In this document: piece by piece, positions 51,384 to 60,212 of the stretch
Position numbering within the stretch: the stretch's first letter is position 1
How the letters are laid out: every line of letters starts with the position of its first letter
Origin: a bacterium
GTDB taxonomy: Bacteria; Desulfobacterota; DSWW01
Assembly (NCBI GenBank): GCA_028277985.1
Contig: JANQFG010000179.1
Coordinates: forward strand, 16,495-80,494
Direction of reading: 5' to 3'
Length of the DNA stretch: 64,000 nucleotides
Notes under the pieces: generated by a model
The model's database searches: none
What the model saw: the letters and a program-made list of their open reading frames with translations, nothing else
Told to the model about the DNA's origin: nothing
Made by a program: the position numbers and the translations under genes

Positions 51384-52523
51384 ATGGCGTGGCCCATTAC
51401 AGATGAACAGCGCATGATTCAGCTCATGGTGCGCGAGTTCACCCGGAAGGAAATCGAACCGGTGGCGGCCGAAAACGACCGGCAGGGCCGCTTCCCCGCC
51501 GGGATCTTGGAAAAGATGGCCGAACTGGGGCTGATGGGGATGATGGTGCCCGCACAATACGGAGGCGCCGAGGTGGGAGCCGTGAGCTACTCGCTGGCCC
51601 TTCAGGAAATCGCCTCTGCCTGCGCATCGACAGCTGTCATCATGAGCGTGACCAACCTCAGCTGCGAGCCCCTCCTGCAATACGGAAGCGAAGAGCAGAA
51701 GTCGCACTGGCTTCCCCCGTTGGCTTCCGGTGAGGGACTGGGCGCCTTTGCCCTGACAGAGCCGGAAGCCGGCTCCGACCCGGGCAGCCTCCGCACGCTC
51801 GCCGTCAAGGCGGGCGACAGCTACCGGATCAACGGATCCAAGGTCTTCATCACCAATGGGGCCCACGCGATCACCTTCGTTCTTGTGGCCAGGACCTCCC
51901 AGGAAGGGGGCAAAAAGGCATTGAGCGCCTTTCTTATGCCCCGAACCACGCCCGGCCTCGAGATCGGCCCTGAAGAGGAAAAAATGGGCCTCCACGCCTC
52001 GAGCACCGTGCCCCTCACCCTGGAGGAATGTTCGGTTTCACTCGAACAGCGACTTGGCCAGGAAGGGGATGGTTTCAAGATCGCCATGACTGCCCTGGAC
52101 GGCGGCAGGATCGGGATCGCCTCCCAGGCAACCGGAATCGGACAGGCCTGCCTAGACGAATCGGTGCGTTACAGCAAGGAGAGGAAGCAGTTCGGTCGAT
52201 TCCTTGCGAGCAACCAGGCGATTGCCTGGATGATCGCCGACATGGCCACCGAACTCGAGGCGGCCCGACTTCTAACCCTCCAGGCCGCGTATCAAAAGGA
52301 ATTGAAACAATCCTTCACCCGTGAGGCCTCCATCGCCAAGCTATACGCCTCTGAAATGGCGAATCGCGCCGCCTACAGCGCGCTCCAGATCCACGGTGGC
52401 TATGGCTACACCCGTCATTACAAGGTAGAAAGGCTCTACCGCGACGCACGCGTGACCACTCTCTACGAGGGCACCTCTGAAGTCCAAAGGATCGTGGTCT
52501 CCAGAGAGGAACTCCGCGGCTGA
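51384..52523 (+). CDS. canonical acyl-CoA dehydrogenase
   Basis: 379 residues, classic family layout: FALTEPEAGSDPGSL, INGSKVFITNGAHA, YSKERKQFGRFLASNQA, ALQIHGGYGYTRHYKVER and the loop TTLYEGTSEVQRIV with catalytic E362. The Glu contrasts with the two Asp paralogues elsewhere in the window. Likely a short- to medium-chain acyl-CoA dehydrogenase feeding ETF. AGGAG precedes ATG 51384. It lies after an XRE-cupin regulator and before a GntR gene. Confidence 0.95.
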   Translation: MAWPITDEQRMIQLMVREFTRKEIEPVAAENDRQGRFPAGILEKMAELGLMGMMVPAQYGGAEVGAVSYSLALQEIASACASTAVIMSVTNLSCEPLLQYGSEEQKSHWLPPLASGEGLGAFALTEPEAGSDPGSLRTLAVKAGDSYRINGSKVFITNGAHAITFVLVARTSQEGGKKALSAFLMPRTTPGLEIGPEEEKMGLHASSTVPLTLEECSVSLEQRLGQEGDGFKIAMTALDGGRIGIASQATGIGQACLDESVRYSKERKQFGRFLASNQAIAWMIADMATELEAARLLTLQAAYQKELKQSFTREASIAKLYASEMANRAAYSALQIHGGYGYTRHYKVERLYRDARVTTLYEGTSEVQRIVVSREELRG

Positions 52524-52711
52524 GCTTCCCGGATGTCCTTCTCCTGCCCCGCTGCCAACTCACTCACACCCATACCCTGGGATACCGTCGAAAAACCTCA
52601 AGTGAAGTCACACCATAGTTCGTTTTTACTATTATATTAAGGTAATTACCTCTTACTATTCAACTCGATTCTATCTCCATTTACCCGGGGAGAGCCGCAA
52701 GCCCTCACTGT

Positions 52712-52723
52712 TTGTATACAAAA
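52712..52723. promoter_or_regulatory. GntR-type operator TTTGTATACAAA
   Basis: A perfect 12-bp palindrome centred on GTATAC, the classic core of FadR-subfamily GntR operators. It ends 13 bases before the -35 box of the GntR gene at 52797, so it probably mediates autoregulation. Confidence 0.6.
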
Positions 52724-52736
52724 TACAGAATTTTGT

Positions 52737-52765
52737 TGACATACTTGCTGCGCTTTGTTAGAAGT
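52737..52765 (+). promoter_or_regulatory. promoter of the second GntR gene
   Basis: A perfect TTGACA (52737-52742), 17 bases, TAGAAG (52760-52765). The -10 is a four-of-six match. It lies 32 bases before the GTG start. The 273-bp gap upstream is otherwise AT-rich with no seen gene. Confidence 0.5.
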
Positions 52766-52796
52766 ACGGTAATCAAGGAGGTCAAGGAGGAACACA

Positions 52797-53525
52797 GTGA
52801 CCTTTGCCCCGAAAGAGACCCTCGCAGTTCAGATCGCTCAGTACGTGAGCGACAAGATCATCCGCTCCGAATTGAAACCAGGCGAAAAGATCCAGGAAGA
52901 GAGGCTCGCCGAAGAACTGGGCGTCAGTCGATCCCCTGTTCGTGAAGCCCTCCGAATCCTCGTAAAGGACAGGTTGGTCGAGGTTGTTCCGCGTCACGGT
53001 GCGCACGTCACAGAGATGTCGGCCGCCTACGTGGACTGCCTCTTCGACATCCTAGGCGAGTTGTACGCACTCGGCGCCAAGAGATTTGCGGAGAGGTGCA
53101 CGGATGAGGACCGCAAGCACCTTCACGCAGCCCAAGAGCAGTTGGATAGCGCTGCGGATGAGGGAGACATTCTCGACTACTACAGAGCCTTTCTGGAATA
53201 CGGGCGAGCAGGGATGCGGGGATCCAAGAACCCTCTTCTCGAACAGATGGTTCTCGGCGACCTGGATACGAGCATGCGCCGAGCCGAATACGCGGCCGTG
53301 TCCGTTCAGGTAGGGAACCTGAAGAAGAATGCCGACTTCTTCAAGAGAATAACCCGGTACGCCGCTCAGGAAGGAAACGGAGAGATGGCGGCACAAACGG
53401 TACGCGCCTTTTTCGAGCATGAGAAGGAATATGTCTTGAAAAACATAGAGGAGAAAGAGCGTAGGACCGGCAACGCTGAAAAACCGGACGAACAGAATGT
53501 CCCAACCCCATTCAAGCGGAAATGA
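52797..53525 (+). CDS. GntR-family regulator, FadR (FCD) type, second copy
   Basis: 242 residues starting at GTG 52797 with AAGGAGG at a good distance. Winged HTH LKPGEKIQEERLAEELGVSR and SPVREALRILVKDRLVEVVP, then the helical FCD domain (VDCLFDILGELYALGAKRFAER). Clearly paralogous to the regulator at 44751. It likely controls the SCP2/flavoenzyme genes just downstream and itself through the palindrome at 52712. Ligand unknown. Confidence 0.9.
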   Translation: MTFAPKETLAVQIAQYVSDKIIRSELKPGEKIQEERLAEELGVSRSPVREALRILVKDRLVEVVPRHGAHVTEMSAAYVDCLFDILGELYALGAKRFAERCTDEDRKHLHAAQEQLDSAADEGDILDYYRAFLEYGRAGMRGSKNPLLEQMVLGDLDTSMRRAEYAAVSVQVGNLKKNADFFKRITRYAAQEGNGEMAAQTVRAFFEHEKEYVLKNIEEKERRTGNAEKPDEQNVPTPFKRK

Positions 53526-53535
53526 GGGCATCGTA

Positions 53536-54105
53536 ATGAACGGGGATGAACACATTCCGGACATCGACATCGATGAAGATTCAGAAGCCAAATCGTCTCC
53601 CATTCCCGTCTGTGCTGTGGAGGGACAGAGCCTGAACGGGCTGGGGATGATGATCCAACAGTACCTGGAGCAGAACTTCGCCGAATTCGAACACAAGGTG
53701 GAGGCAGGCCGCCGCATCCGGGGACGCGTGTGCGTGGAGGTCGAGAAGGGGATTGCAACGACTGTGTCCTTCCAGGGGGAAGAGGTCCTGATCGAAAACG
53801 GGTCCGGCGAGAATCTTGATCTCCATCTGGAGAGCTCCTACCTGCTGCTTGCGAACATACTCTCCGGCAAGGCCAACCCCTTCGCCGAGGTGATCAAGAG
53901 AAACATAAAGCTCCGGGCCATCCCGAGGAAGCCGTTTCAGTCCTTGAAGATTCTCTCTTTCCTCAAGATTCCGCCGGAGCTCCTCATCGAGCCGGTTCCC
54001 TCGAAGACCAAGGCATACCTGCTCTATGCGGCCGGCTCCATCGTGGGCCTCAGCGGCTTGAGCCTGCTGGTCTATTACCTCTTCCAGCTGTTCGGCGGGT
54101 CATGA
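53536..54105 (+). CDS. SCP2-like domain protein with C-terminal membrane anchor
   Basis: 189 residues. An acidic N-terminus, then a region RIRGRVCVEVEKGIATTVSF, HLESSYLLLANILSGKANPFAE that looks like an SCP2 sterol-carrier fold. The C-terminus has one membrane segment (AYLLYAAGSIVGLSGLSLLV). It thus seems a membrane-tethered lipid-binding protein. I chose ATG 53536 with GAGGG upstream, over ATG 53497 inside the preceding gene. It follows the GntR gene within 10 bases. The SCP2 assignment is by pattern only. Confidence 0.55.
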   Translation: MNGDEHIPDIDIDEDSEAKSSPIPVCAVEGQSLNGLGMMIQQYLEQNFAEFEHKVEAGRRIRGRVCVEVEKGIATTVSFQGEEVLIENGSGENLDLHLESSYLLLANILSGKANPFAEVIKRNIKLRAIPRKPFQSLKILSFLKIPPELLIEPVPSKTKAYLLYAAGSIVGLSGLSLLVYYLFQLFGGS

Positions 54106-54209
54106 TTCCGAAACACAATCCTTACATGAAGAAGCCTGGATATATTTTTCATAGTAAACTAGTAGGAATCATTCACACTCTGGAAAAGAGACAAGAGGAG
54201 GGTCAAGTC

Positions 54210-54656
54210 ATGCCAGCAATCTACAGTCCGGAGTGGTACGAAGCCATGTTGAGCTTGGCCAACAGCCGCGACGACATCTCCGAGAAAGTGCCGCAGGGAG
54301 AATGGAGAATCGCGGTAGAGGTGGTGGGGGACGGGAAGTCGCCGTATGTGCCCGAAGGGACGACAAAGCACTATTTCGTTCGTTTTCTCGATGGGAAGGT
54401 GGCCGAGTACCAGGAATATCCTGAGAAGGTTCCGGGCAAGGGCCTTCACTACCGAATTACCGGTCCGGCCAGTATCTTTGACGGCGTTGCCGCAGAGATT
54501 GTGGACCCGGTGGAGGTGGGCCTCAACGGCACGATGACGATCCGGGGAGACATGCGCCTCCTGATGCAGCACGCGGACATGGTGAACGTGATCTTCGAGG
54601 TCTATGCCCAGAGCGGGCTGACCGAGTGGCCTCTGGGGAAGCCCCCCTACGCATGA
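54210..54656 (+). CDS. SCP2-like lipid-binding protein
   Basis: 148 residues resembling the SCP2 sterol-carrier fold: GEWRIAVEVVGDG, a beta-rich middle and the C-terminal FDGVAAEIVDPVEVGLNG, TIRGDMRLLMQHADMVNVIF (the SCP2 hydrophobic tunnel helix). No signal or membrane segment. The start at 54210 has GAGGAGGG upstream; the frame runs open to 54102 but the extra part is unconserved. Two flavoenzymes follow; it may deliver a hydrophobic substrate to them. Confidence 0.65.
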   Translation: MPAIYSPEWYEAMLSLANSRDDISEKVPQGEWRIAVEVVGDGKSPYVPEGTTKHYFVRFLDGKVAEYQEYPEKVPGKGLHYRITGPASIFDGVAAEIVDPVEVGLNGTMTIRGDMRLLMQHADMVNVIFEVYAQSGLTEWPLGKPPYA

Positions 54657-54685
54657 TTCCCAATCCAAGAACGAGGAGATGAAGA

Positions 54686-56293
54686 ATGAACAAAGAAACC
54701 TATGATGCCATTGTGATCGGGGCCGGGCACAACGGCATGGCCCTGTCCACCTACCTGGGCAAGAGCGGCTGGAACGTACTGGTCCTCGAGAGGAGGCTGG
54801 AGGAAGGGGGAGGGCTTTCAACGGAGCTCTACACGGAACCGGGCTTCCTGCACAACCTGCACAGCAACTATCACACCTTCGTGGGTCTTTGCCCGGTATA
54901 CGACGATCTCGACCTGGTGGGCGAACCGGACGGTGTCTCCTACGGCCATCCGCCGGTACAGATGGGGTCCATCTTTTCCGACGGGACGGCCCTGACGGTC
55001 CACACGGACATGGCCAAGACGCATGCCTCGTTCAGCCGGTTCAGCAAGAAGGACGCGGACACGTTCCTACGGTTGCACAAGGAGGTGAAGGGCTTTCAGG
55101 ACCTGATGATCCGCACCTTGATGTACGCTCCCCCCATAGACGTGAACGACATTACCAAGGCGCTGGCCACATGGAAGGTGGAGGACAAGACCGAGTTCTT
55201 CCGGGCCAAGCTCAGGTCCATGACCATCAACGACTTCCTGAACCAGCACTTCGAGAATGAGCGGATCAAGGCCATGCTCGCCTTTCACGCGGCTGTCTGC
55301 GGGTACTATACGGACGTCGTGGGGCTGGCTGTCTCCTTCCCCTTCATGCTGGGCAAGATCGACAACTGGAAAATCTGCATAGGCGGCTCGCATCGCCTGG
55401 CTCACGCCCTGTGGAGGCAGATGCGACGGGCAGGGGTCACGCTACTCCCGTCCGCACCGGTGGGCGAGATTCTGCTCGAAGATGGCCGCGCGGTGGGCGT
55501 CCGGCTGGACGACGGCACCGAATTCTATGCCGACAAGCTCGTGGCCAGCAGCGTGGACTTGCAGCAGACCTTCGGCAAGATGCTTCCCGCAGGCGCGGTG
55601 CCGGAGGAAACCCAGGAAGAGGTGGAAGGGTACAAGTACCAGGACGGCTCGCTCTTCACCGTGCACATGGCGATGCACAACGTGCCGACCTACAGGGCGG
55701 CTGCTTTCGACCCGGACATCAACCAGGCGTGGGTATTGAACATCGGATACGAGCGTCTGGAGGATTTTAGCGAGGACTGGGCCGCTATCCGTAGGGGGGA
55801 GGTGCCTGCGGAACCGAGACTCAACGTGGCGATCAATTCCATGTTCGATCCAACGGATGCTCCGGAGGGGAAGGCCACAGGCATGATCCGTGTCTTCGCG
55901 CCCCATTCGGTCAACGGCAAGGGACCTGGAGAGTGGTCCACCTCCTTCAAGGATGCGTATGCCCAGAAGTGCGTCGACAAAATGCTCGAGCAGTGCGATG
56001 GCTTCACACAAGAGGACATTTGGGTGCAGAGACCTTACACCCCGTTGGACATCTCGGAGAAGATCGTGAACATGGTGAACGGCGACTGGATGGTGGGCAG
56101 CATTTCCGAGGCGAACCTCATGCTCAATCGGCCCAGCCCGAATCTCTCTCAGTACCGGACACCGGTAAAAGGATTGTATCTCTGCGGTTCCACGACTCAT
56201 CCGCACGGGTTCATCACCTTCGGGCCTGGCTACAACGCCCTGCAGGCGATCGCAGAAGACTTTGATCTGGACACGTGGTGGGTAGAAATCTAA
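54686..56293 (+). CDS. phytoene-desaturase-like FAD oxidoreductase, first
   Basis: 535 residues of the CrtI/phytoene dehydrogenase-related family. FAD-binding AIVIGAGHNGMALSTYLGKSG at the N-terminus, RRLEEGGGLST after the second strand, and the C-terminal GLYLCGSTTHPHGFITFGPGYN. These enzymes dehydrogenate, isomerise or saturate polyenes and steroids. GAGGA precedes ATG 54686. Followed by a related enzyme with 15 bases between. No carotenoid genes are nearby, so the substrate is probably a different hydrophobic molecule. Confidence 0.82.
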   Translation: MNKETYDAIVIGAGHNGMALSTYLGKSGWNVLVLERRLEEGGGLSTELYTEPGFLHNLHSNYHTFVGLCPVYDDLDLVGEPDGVSYGHPPVQMGSIFSDGTALTVHTDMAKTHASFSRFSKKDADTFLRLHKEVKGFQDLMIRTLMYAPPIDVNDITKALATWKVEDKTEFFRAKLRSMTINDFLNQHFENERIKAMLAFHAAVCGYYTDVVGLAVSFPFMLGKIDNWKICIGGSHRLAHALWRQMRRAGVTLLPSAPVGEILLEDGRAVGVRLDDGTEFYADKLVASSVDLQQTFGKMLPAGAVPEETQEEVEGYKYQDGSLFTVHMAMHNVPTYRAAAFDPDINQAWVLNIGYERLEDFSEDWAAIRRGEVPAEPRLNVAINSMFDPTDAPEGKATGMIRVFAPHSVNGKGPGEWSTSFKDAYAQKCVDKMLEQCDGFTQEDIWVQRPYTPLDISEKIVNMVNGDWMVGSISEANLMLNRPSPNLSQYRTPVKGLYLCGSTTHPHGFITFGPGYNALQAIAEDFDLDTWWVEI

Positions 56294-56307
56294 AAGGAGA
56301 CGCACAA

Positions 56308-57939
56308 ATGATCAAGAAGGAATATGATGCTATCGTAATCGGAGGTGGGATCCAAGGTCTCTGTCTCGGGGCCTATCTGCAGCGAGCCGGTATGCAGACT
56401 GCGATCTTCGAGCGAAGGCACGAAGAGGGTGGTTGCGTCTGCACGCGCGAGACGACGGCTCCCGGATTCATGCACAATCACGCCGTGTGCATGGAGTTCC
56501 TCGAGTGGATGCCCTTCTACCTCGATTTCGGGCTCGACAAGCTGGGAGGGCGAACCATCTACCCGGATGCCCAGTTCGGGATCCCCTTTTCGGACGGAAG
56601 CCCCCCGATCATCCTGTACAACATTGCCTCGGAAGAGAATTACCAACGTTCCCACAAGTCCATCTCCGTCTACTCGGAAAAGGACGCGGATACGTGGGTG
56701 AAGTACCGTCGCATGGCCCAGGATCTGGAACCCATGTTCTGCAGCTTCTTCTACAGCCCTCCCGCCATGCCGACACCGGAAGACCCGGACCCTCTGCAAA
56801 CCCTGAACCGGACCCTCCTCGAACTGTTCGGGCTGCCTCATGATCTGGCTCAGGGATCGGGCAAGGACCTGATCGACCATCTCTTCGAGACGCCCGGACT
56901 GCGGGCCCTGCTGTACAAGGGCCTCGAGGACTGGGGAACACCTCTGGAAATGCCGGGATTGGGGGCCTTCGGGCTGATCAGCCTCTTCTTCATCGAGGCC
57001 AACTCGCGCATCATGATCGGTGGAACCCACACCCTGGCCCATGCCATGGTCATGGCCTGCGTGAGGGAAGGCGTTGAGTTTCACGAGCGGGGGGACGTGA
57101 AGAAGATCATCGTGGAAAGTGGAAGGGCGGCAGGGGTTGTGCTCGCGGACGGGACTGAGGTCAGAGCCCGAAATCTCGTCGCCTCGAACGCGGATCTCAA
57201 ACAGACCCTGCTCGGCATGGTGGGAGAGGAAAATTTGAGCGCCCATTGGGTCGAACGGACAAAGGCCTTCAAGTACGGCCGCTCCTGCGTCCTCGGATCG
57301 TCGCATATGGCGCTCCATGAGGCGCCCGACTACAAGAGCGCCAAGCACGATCCGGACATCAACAACACCTTCATCACGGTCGTGGGCGTGGATACCCCGG
57401 AAGAAATGGCCGAACACTGCCGTGAGGTGGAGGCGGGCAAGATCCCGACGATACCGGCCCTGTTCAATTCTGTACTCTCTACATTCGATCCTACCTACGC
57501 CCCGCCCGGGAAGCACACCCTGTCCGCCTGGATCTTCTTCCCCAAGGCGAGCGACCTCACGCGGGAAGAGTGGTACGAGGTGAAGAAGACCTACAATAAC
57601 CGGATCATCGAGCATTTCGAGAAGTGGGCCCCGAACATGACCCGGGAGAATGTGATCGCAGATTTCTTCGAGACCCCGTTGGATTTGCAGGACGACAAGC
57701 TCATCCCGGAGGGGGATTTCTGCTACGGGCTCATGTGCCCGGAGCAGCTGGTGCACAACCGGCCTTTCCTCGAGGCTGCACAGTACCGTGCGGAAGTCGA
57801 GGGTCTCTACCTGGCCAGCTCGGGCCAGCACCCTCTGGGCGGGGTAAGTGCCGGCGTAGGCTACAATGCATACAAGGTGATCGCCGAGGATTTCAACCTC
57901 GACTACAAGCCCTGGGAAAGCACCGGCCGGGGCTATTGA
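56308..57939 (+). CDS. phytoene-desaturase-like FAD oxidoreductase, second
   Basis: 543 residues, same superfamily as the preceding enzyme. YDAIVIGGGIQGLCLGAYLQ at the N-terminus, ERRHEEGGCVCTRETTAPGF after the second strand and the C-terminal GLYLASSGQHPLGGVSAGVGYN. Starts at ATG 56308 with AAAAGGAGA upstream. The two are diverged paralogues in one operon and could form a pair of consecutive or heterodimeric redox enzymes. The gap to the SDR gene downstream holds a palindromic element. Confidence 0.82.
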   Translation: MIKKEYDAIVIGGGIQGLCLGAYLQRAGMQTAIFERRHEEGGCVCTRETTAPGFMHNHAVCMEFLEWMPFYLDFGLDKLGGRTIYPDAQFGIPFSDGSPPIILYNIASEENYQRSHKSISVYSEKDADTWVKYRRMAQDLEPMFCSFFYSPPAMPTPEDPDPLQTLNRTLLELFGLPHDLAQGSGKDLIDHLFETPGLRALLYKGLEDWGTPLEMPGLGAFGLISLFFIEANSRIMIGGTHTLAHAMVMACVREGVEFHERGDVKKIIVESGRAAGVVLADGTEVRARNLVASNADLKQTLLGMVGEENLSAHWVERTKAFKYGRSCVLGSSHMALHEAPDYKSAKHDPDINNTFITVVGVDTPEEMAEHCREVEAGKIPTIPALFNSVLSTFDPTYAPPGKHTLSAWIFFPKASDLTREEWYEVKKTYNNRIIEHFEKWAPNMTRENVIADFFETPLDLQDDKLIPEGDFCYGLMCPEQLVHNRPFLEAAQYRAEVEGLYLASSGQHPLGGVSAGVGYNAYKVIAEDFNLDYKPWESTGRGY

Positions 57940-58002
57940 GTTCGGGGAGGAGGAACAAGGTCAGAGGAACCGTAGATATGGCGAGCCGGAGGGGAAGTCG
58001 AA

Positions 58003-58110
58003 GACTGCGAGCGAAGCGTGGCAGCCCCCCGGCACCGTGGAATTCCGGTGGGACGCGACATCCTTCCGTGCCGGGGGATTGCCGCGTCGCTGGCGCTCCT
58101 CGCAATTTCC
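58003..58110. repeat. palindromic extragenic element
   Basis: Left arm GACTGCGAGCGAAGCG-TGGCAGCCCCCCGGCAC-type sequence (58003-58035) and right arm GTGCCGGGGGATTGCCGCGT-CGCTGGCGCTCCTCGCAAT (58068-58106) are imperfect reverse complements. It resembles the widespread bacterial GCGAGCGAAGCG / attgcgagg palindromic repeat family. It lies between flavoenzyme and SDR genes and is non-coding; it may be a mobile MITE-like or REP element. Confidence 0.6.
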
Positions 58111-58173
58111 ACGATGTATCACACCGACCGCATTCTCACTGAGAAGAACCCACTCGGAAAAAGGGGGAGAACT

Positions 58174-58935
58174 ATGACGCGATTACAGGACAAGGTAGCG
58201 CTCGTCACGGGAGCCGGCGCCGGCATCGGCAAAGCGATTGCAGAGACCTTCGGAAAAGAAGGGGCAAAGGTCGTGGTCAACGACCTGAACACCGACACGG
58301 CAAAGGCCGTGGCCGACGGTATCAACAAGGGTGGGGGGACTGCCGCCTCCATTCAGGCCGACGTCTCCAAGGAGGCGGACGCAGCCAAGATCGTGAAATT
58401 CACGGTCGACACCTATGGGAGCCTGGACGTTCTGGTCAACAACGCGGGCATCGAGTTGATCAAGCCGACCCACGAGTTGACGGAGCAGGAATGGGACGCG
58501 GTCATGAACGTCAATCTCAAGGGGCTTTTCTTCGTCTCCAAGCACGGGGTCGTCCAGATGATGGCCCAGGGAGGCGGAAGCATCATCAACATGGCCTCTG
58601 CTGCGGGCTTGATCGGCTTTCCGCTCCTCGGATCCTACTGCGCTAGTAAAGGAGGCGTGGTTCAGTTGACCAAGACCATGGCGCTGGAGTGCAGGCCGGC
58701 CAACGTCCGTGTCAACGCGATCTGTCCTGCCCTGATTGAAACGGACCTGGGAGATCGGTTCGTGGACAGTTACAAGGCCGCGGGAATACCGGCCGATGAA
58801 CTGCTGATGTCCATGCAGGGTCGCATGGGGACCGTGCAAGACGTTGCCGGTGCAGCCCTGTTTCTGGCAAGCGACGATTCCACCTTCGTGAACGGCGTCG
58901 CCCTCCCGGTCGACGGAGGCGCCTGCGCGGGGTAG
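58174..58935 (+). CDS. SDR-family oxidoreductase
   Basis: 253-residue short-chain dehydrogenase. TGAGAGIGKAIAETF cofactor loop, NNAGIELIKPTHELTEQEW, the catalytic Ser (NMASAAG) and YCASKGGVVQ (YxxxK). The second-strand motif VVNDLNTD suggests NAD. I chose ATG 58174 as the first conserved residue; the open upstream frame crosses the palindromic element. Its role in the dehydratase/reductase route could be hydroxyacyl-CoA oxidation. Confidence 0.9.
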   Translation: MTRLQDKVALVTGAGAGIGKAIAETFGKEGAKVVVNDLNTDTAKAVADGINKGGGTAASIQADVSKEADAAKIVKFTVDTYGSLDVLVNNAGIELIKPTHELTEQEWDAVMNVNLKGLFFVSKHGVVQMMAQGGGSIINMASAAGLIGFPLLGSYCASKGGVVQLTKTMALECRPANVRVNAICPALIETDLGDRFVDSYKAAGIPADELLMSMQGRMGTVQDVAGAALFLASDDSTFVNGVALPVDGGACAG

Positions 58936-58948
58936 GGGCCGTTTGACG

Positions 58949-58982
58949 TCCTCGAGGACGAGGAGGACGACGACGAGGACGA
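58949..58982 (+). repeat. GACGAG-type simple repeat
   Basis: CTCGAGGACGAGGAGGACGACG... runs to 58982, 37 bases before the dehydratase gene. It matches the tracts at 38431-38538. Confidence 0.8.
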
Positions 58983-59019
58983 ATCAAGTGCACATAGTGA
59001 AGCTTCGAAAGGAACTGCC

Positions 59020-60192
59020 ATGAGCACGACAACCGCCGGCTCGGCCGCAACACTGAGCGCCGTGGAGGAGTTGACCACTCTGCCCCTCAGGGGCGAGAAC
59101 CCCTATATCCGGGACTGGAAGGAGAGTGGAGGCAGGGTGTTCGGCTACACGTGCAGCTATGTCCCAGAAGAGATCCTGTATGCAGAAGGCCAGTCGTCCA
59201 GGATCCTCCCGATCCGTCTCGGAGCCCAGGGGGCTACGACCATGGACGACGCCGACATCCACATGCACAAATTCCTGTGCACCTACTGCAGGTGTGTGAT
59301 GCAACTGGCCCTGACGGGCGAGTACGACTTCCTGGACGGCGTTGTCCTGACCAACGGGTGCGAACACATGCGAAGGACCTTCGAGATCTGGCGGGACCAG
59401 GTCGAGCCGCCCTTCGTTTCGATGCTGTCCGTGCCTCACCGCCGCGACGGTGACACTCAGATTCAGTGGTACTGTGACGAGATCACGAAGCTGATAGATG
59501 AGATCGGGAAGAAATACGGCTATCTCCCTTCCAAAGAGTCCCTGCGGAGCGCTGTCAGGACCTACAACCGATACAGGGAGCTGATGCAGGAGCTGTATGC
59601 TCTTCGGTCGATAGACCACCCGAAGCTTTCCGGGGTCGAGGCGATGCAGATCGCACAGGCAGGCTTCAGCATGCCCAAGGACGCCTTCAACGAGAAGCTC
59701 GCCGAAGCAATCCAGGAACTCGACGCAAAGCCGGGCATCAAAGACGCCCGAGCCAGGATCATGGTGGGCGGCAGCTACATCGACGACCCCTGGTTCATCG
59801 AAATCATCGAAAGTACAGGGGCCGTCGTGGTAACCGATGTCCTTTGCACGGGCAGGAAGTACGTCGAGGGCATGGTGGACGAGACGATCGACCCGGTGGA
59901 GGCGATCGCCAGGCGGTACTTCCTCCGCGACCCTTCGTGTCCGCGCATGGTGGACGGTTACCCGGAACGGATCGCCTTCACCAAGAAGCTCGCACAGGAG
60001 GCGAAGGTAGACGGCGTGATCTTCGAACGCATCACCTTCTGCGACAGCCACACCGTCGAGAACCTGATGGAGGGAGAGGACATAGAGGAACTGGACATCC
60101 CGACCTTGAGCCTGGAAAGAGAGTATCTCGGTGGCGACAAGGGACGCCTGAAGACCCGCGTCCAGGCCTTCCTCGAGAAGATAGGCAAATGA
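59020..60192 (+). CDS. 2-hydroxyacyl-CoA dehydratase / benzoyl-CoA reductase-like subunit, smaller
   Basis: 390 residues of the HgdB/BcrB-C superfamily (Fe-S proteins of 2-hydroxyacyl-CoA dehydratases and ATP-driven benzoyl-CoA reductases). Conserved cysteines appear in FGYTCSYVPEE, LCTYCRCVMQ, LTNGCEHMRR and CDSHTVENL; the final REYLGGDKGRLKTRVQAFLE is the family C-terminus. These subunits hold a 4Fe-4S cluster that receives an electron from an ATP-driven activator. AAGGA precedes ATG 59020. The size resembles HgdB (about 379) as well as BcrC (about 387), so the exact enzyme is open. Confidence 0.88.
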   Translation: MSTTTAGSAATLSAVEELTTLPLRGENPYIRDWKESGGRVFGYTCSYVPEEILYAEGQSSRILPIRLGAQGATTMDDADIHMHKFLCTYCRCVMQLALTGEYDFLDGVVLTNGCEHMRRTFEIWRDQVEPPFVSMLSVPHRRDGDTQIQWYCDEITKLIDEIGKKYGYLPSKESLRSAVRTYNRYRELMQELYALRSIDHPKLSGVEAMQIAQAGFSMPKDAFNEKLAEAIQELDAKPGIKDARARIMVGGSYIDDPWFIEIIESTGAVVVTDVLCTGRKYVEGMVDETIDPVEAIARRYFLRDPSCPRMVDGYPERIAFTKKLAQEAKVDGVIFERITFCDSHTVENLMEGEDIEELDIPTLSLEREYLGGDKGRLKTRVQAFLEKIGK

Positions 60193-60212
60193 AACCCTGA
60201 GGAGAGATCAGC

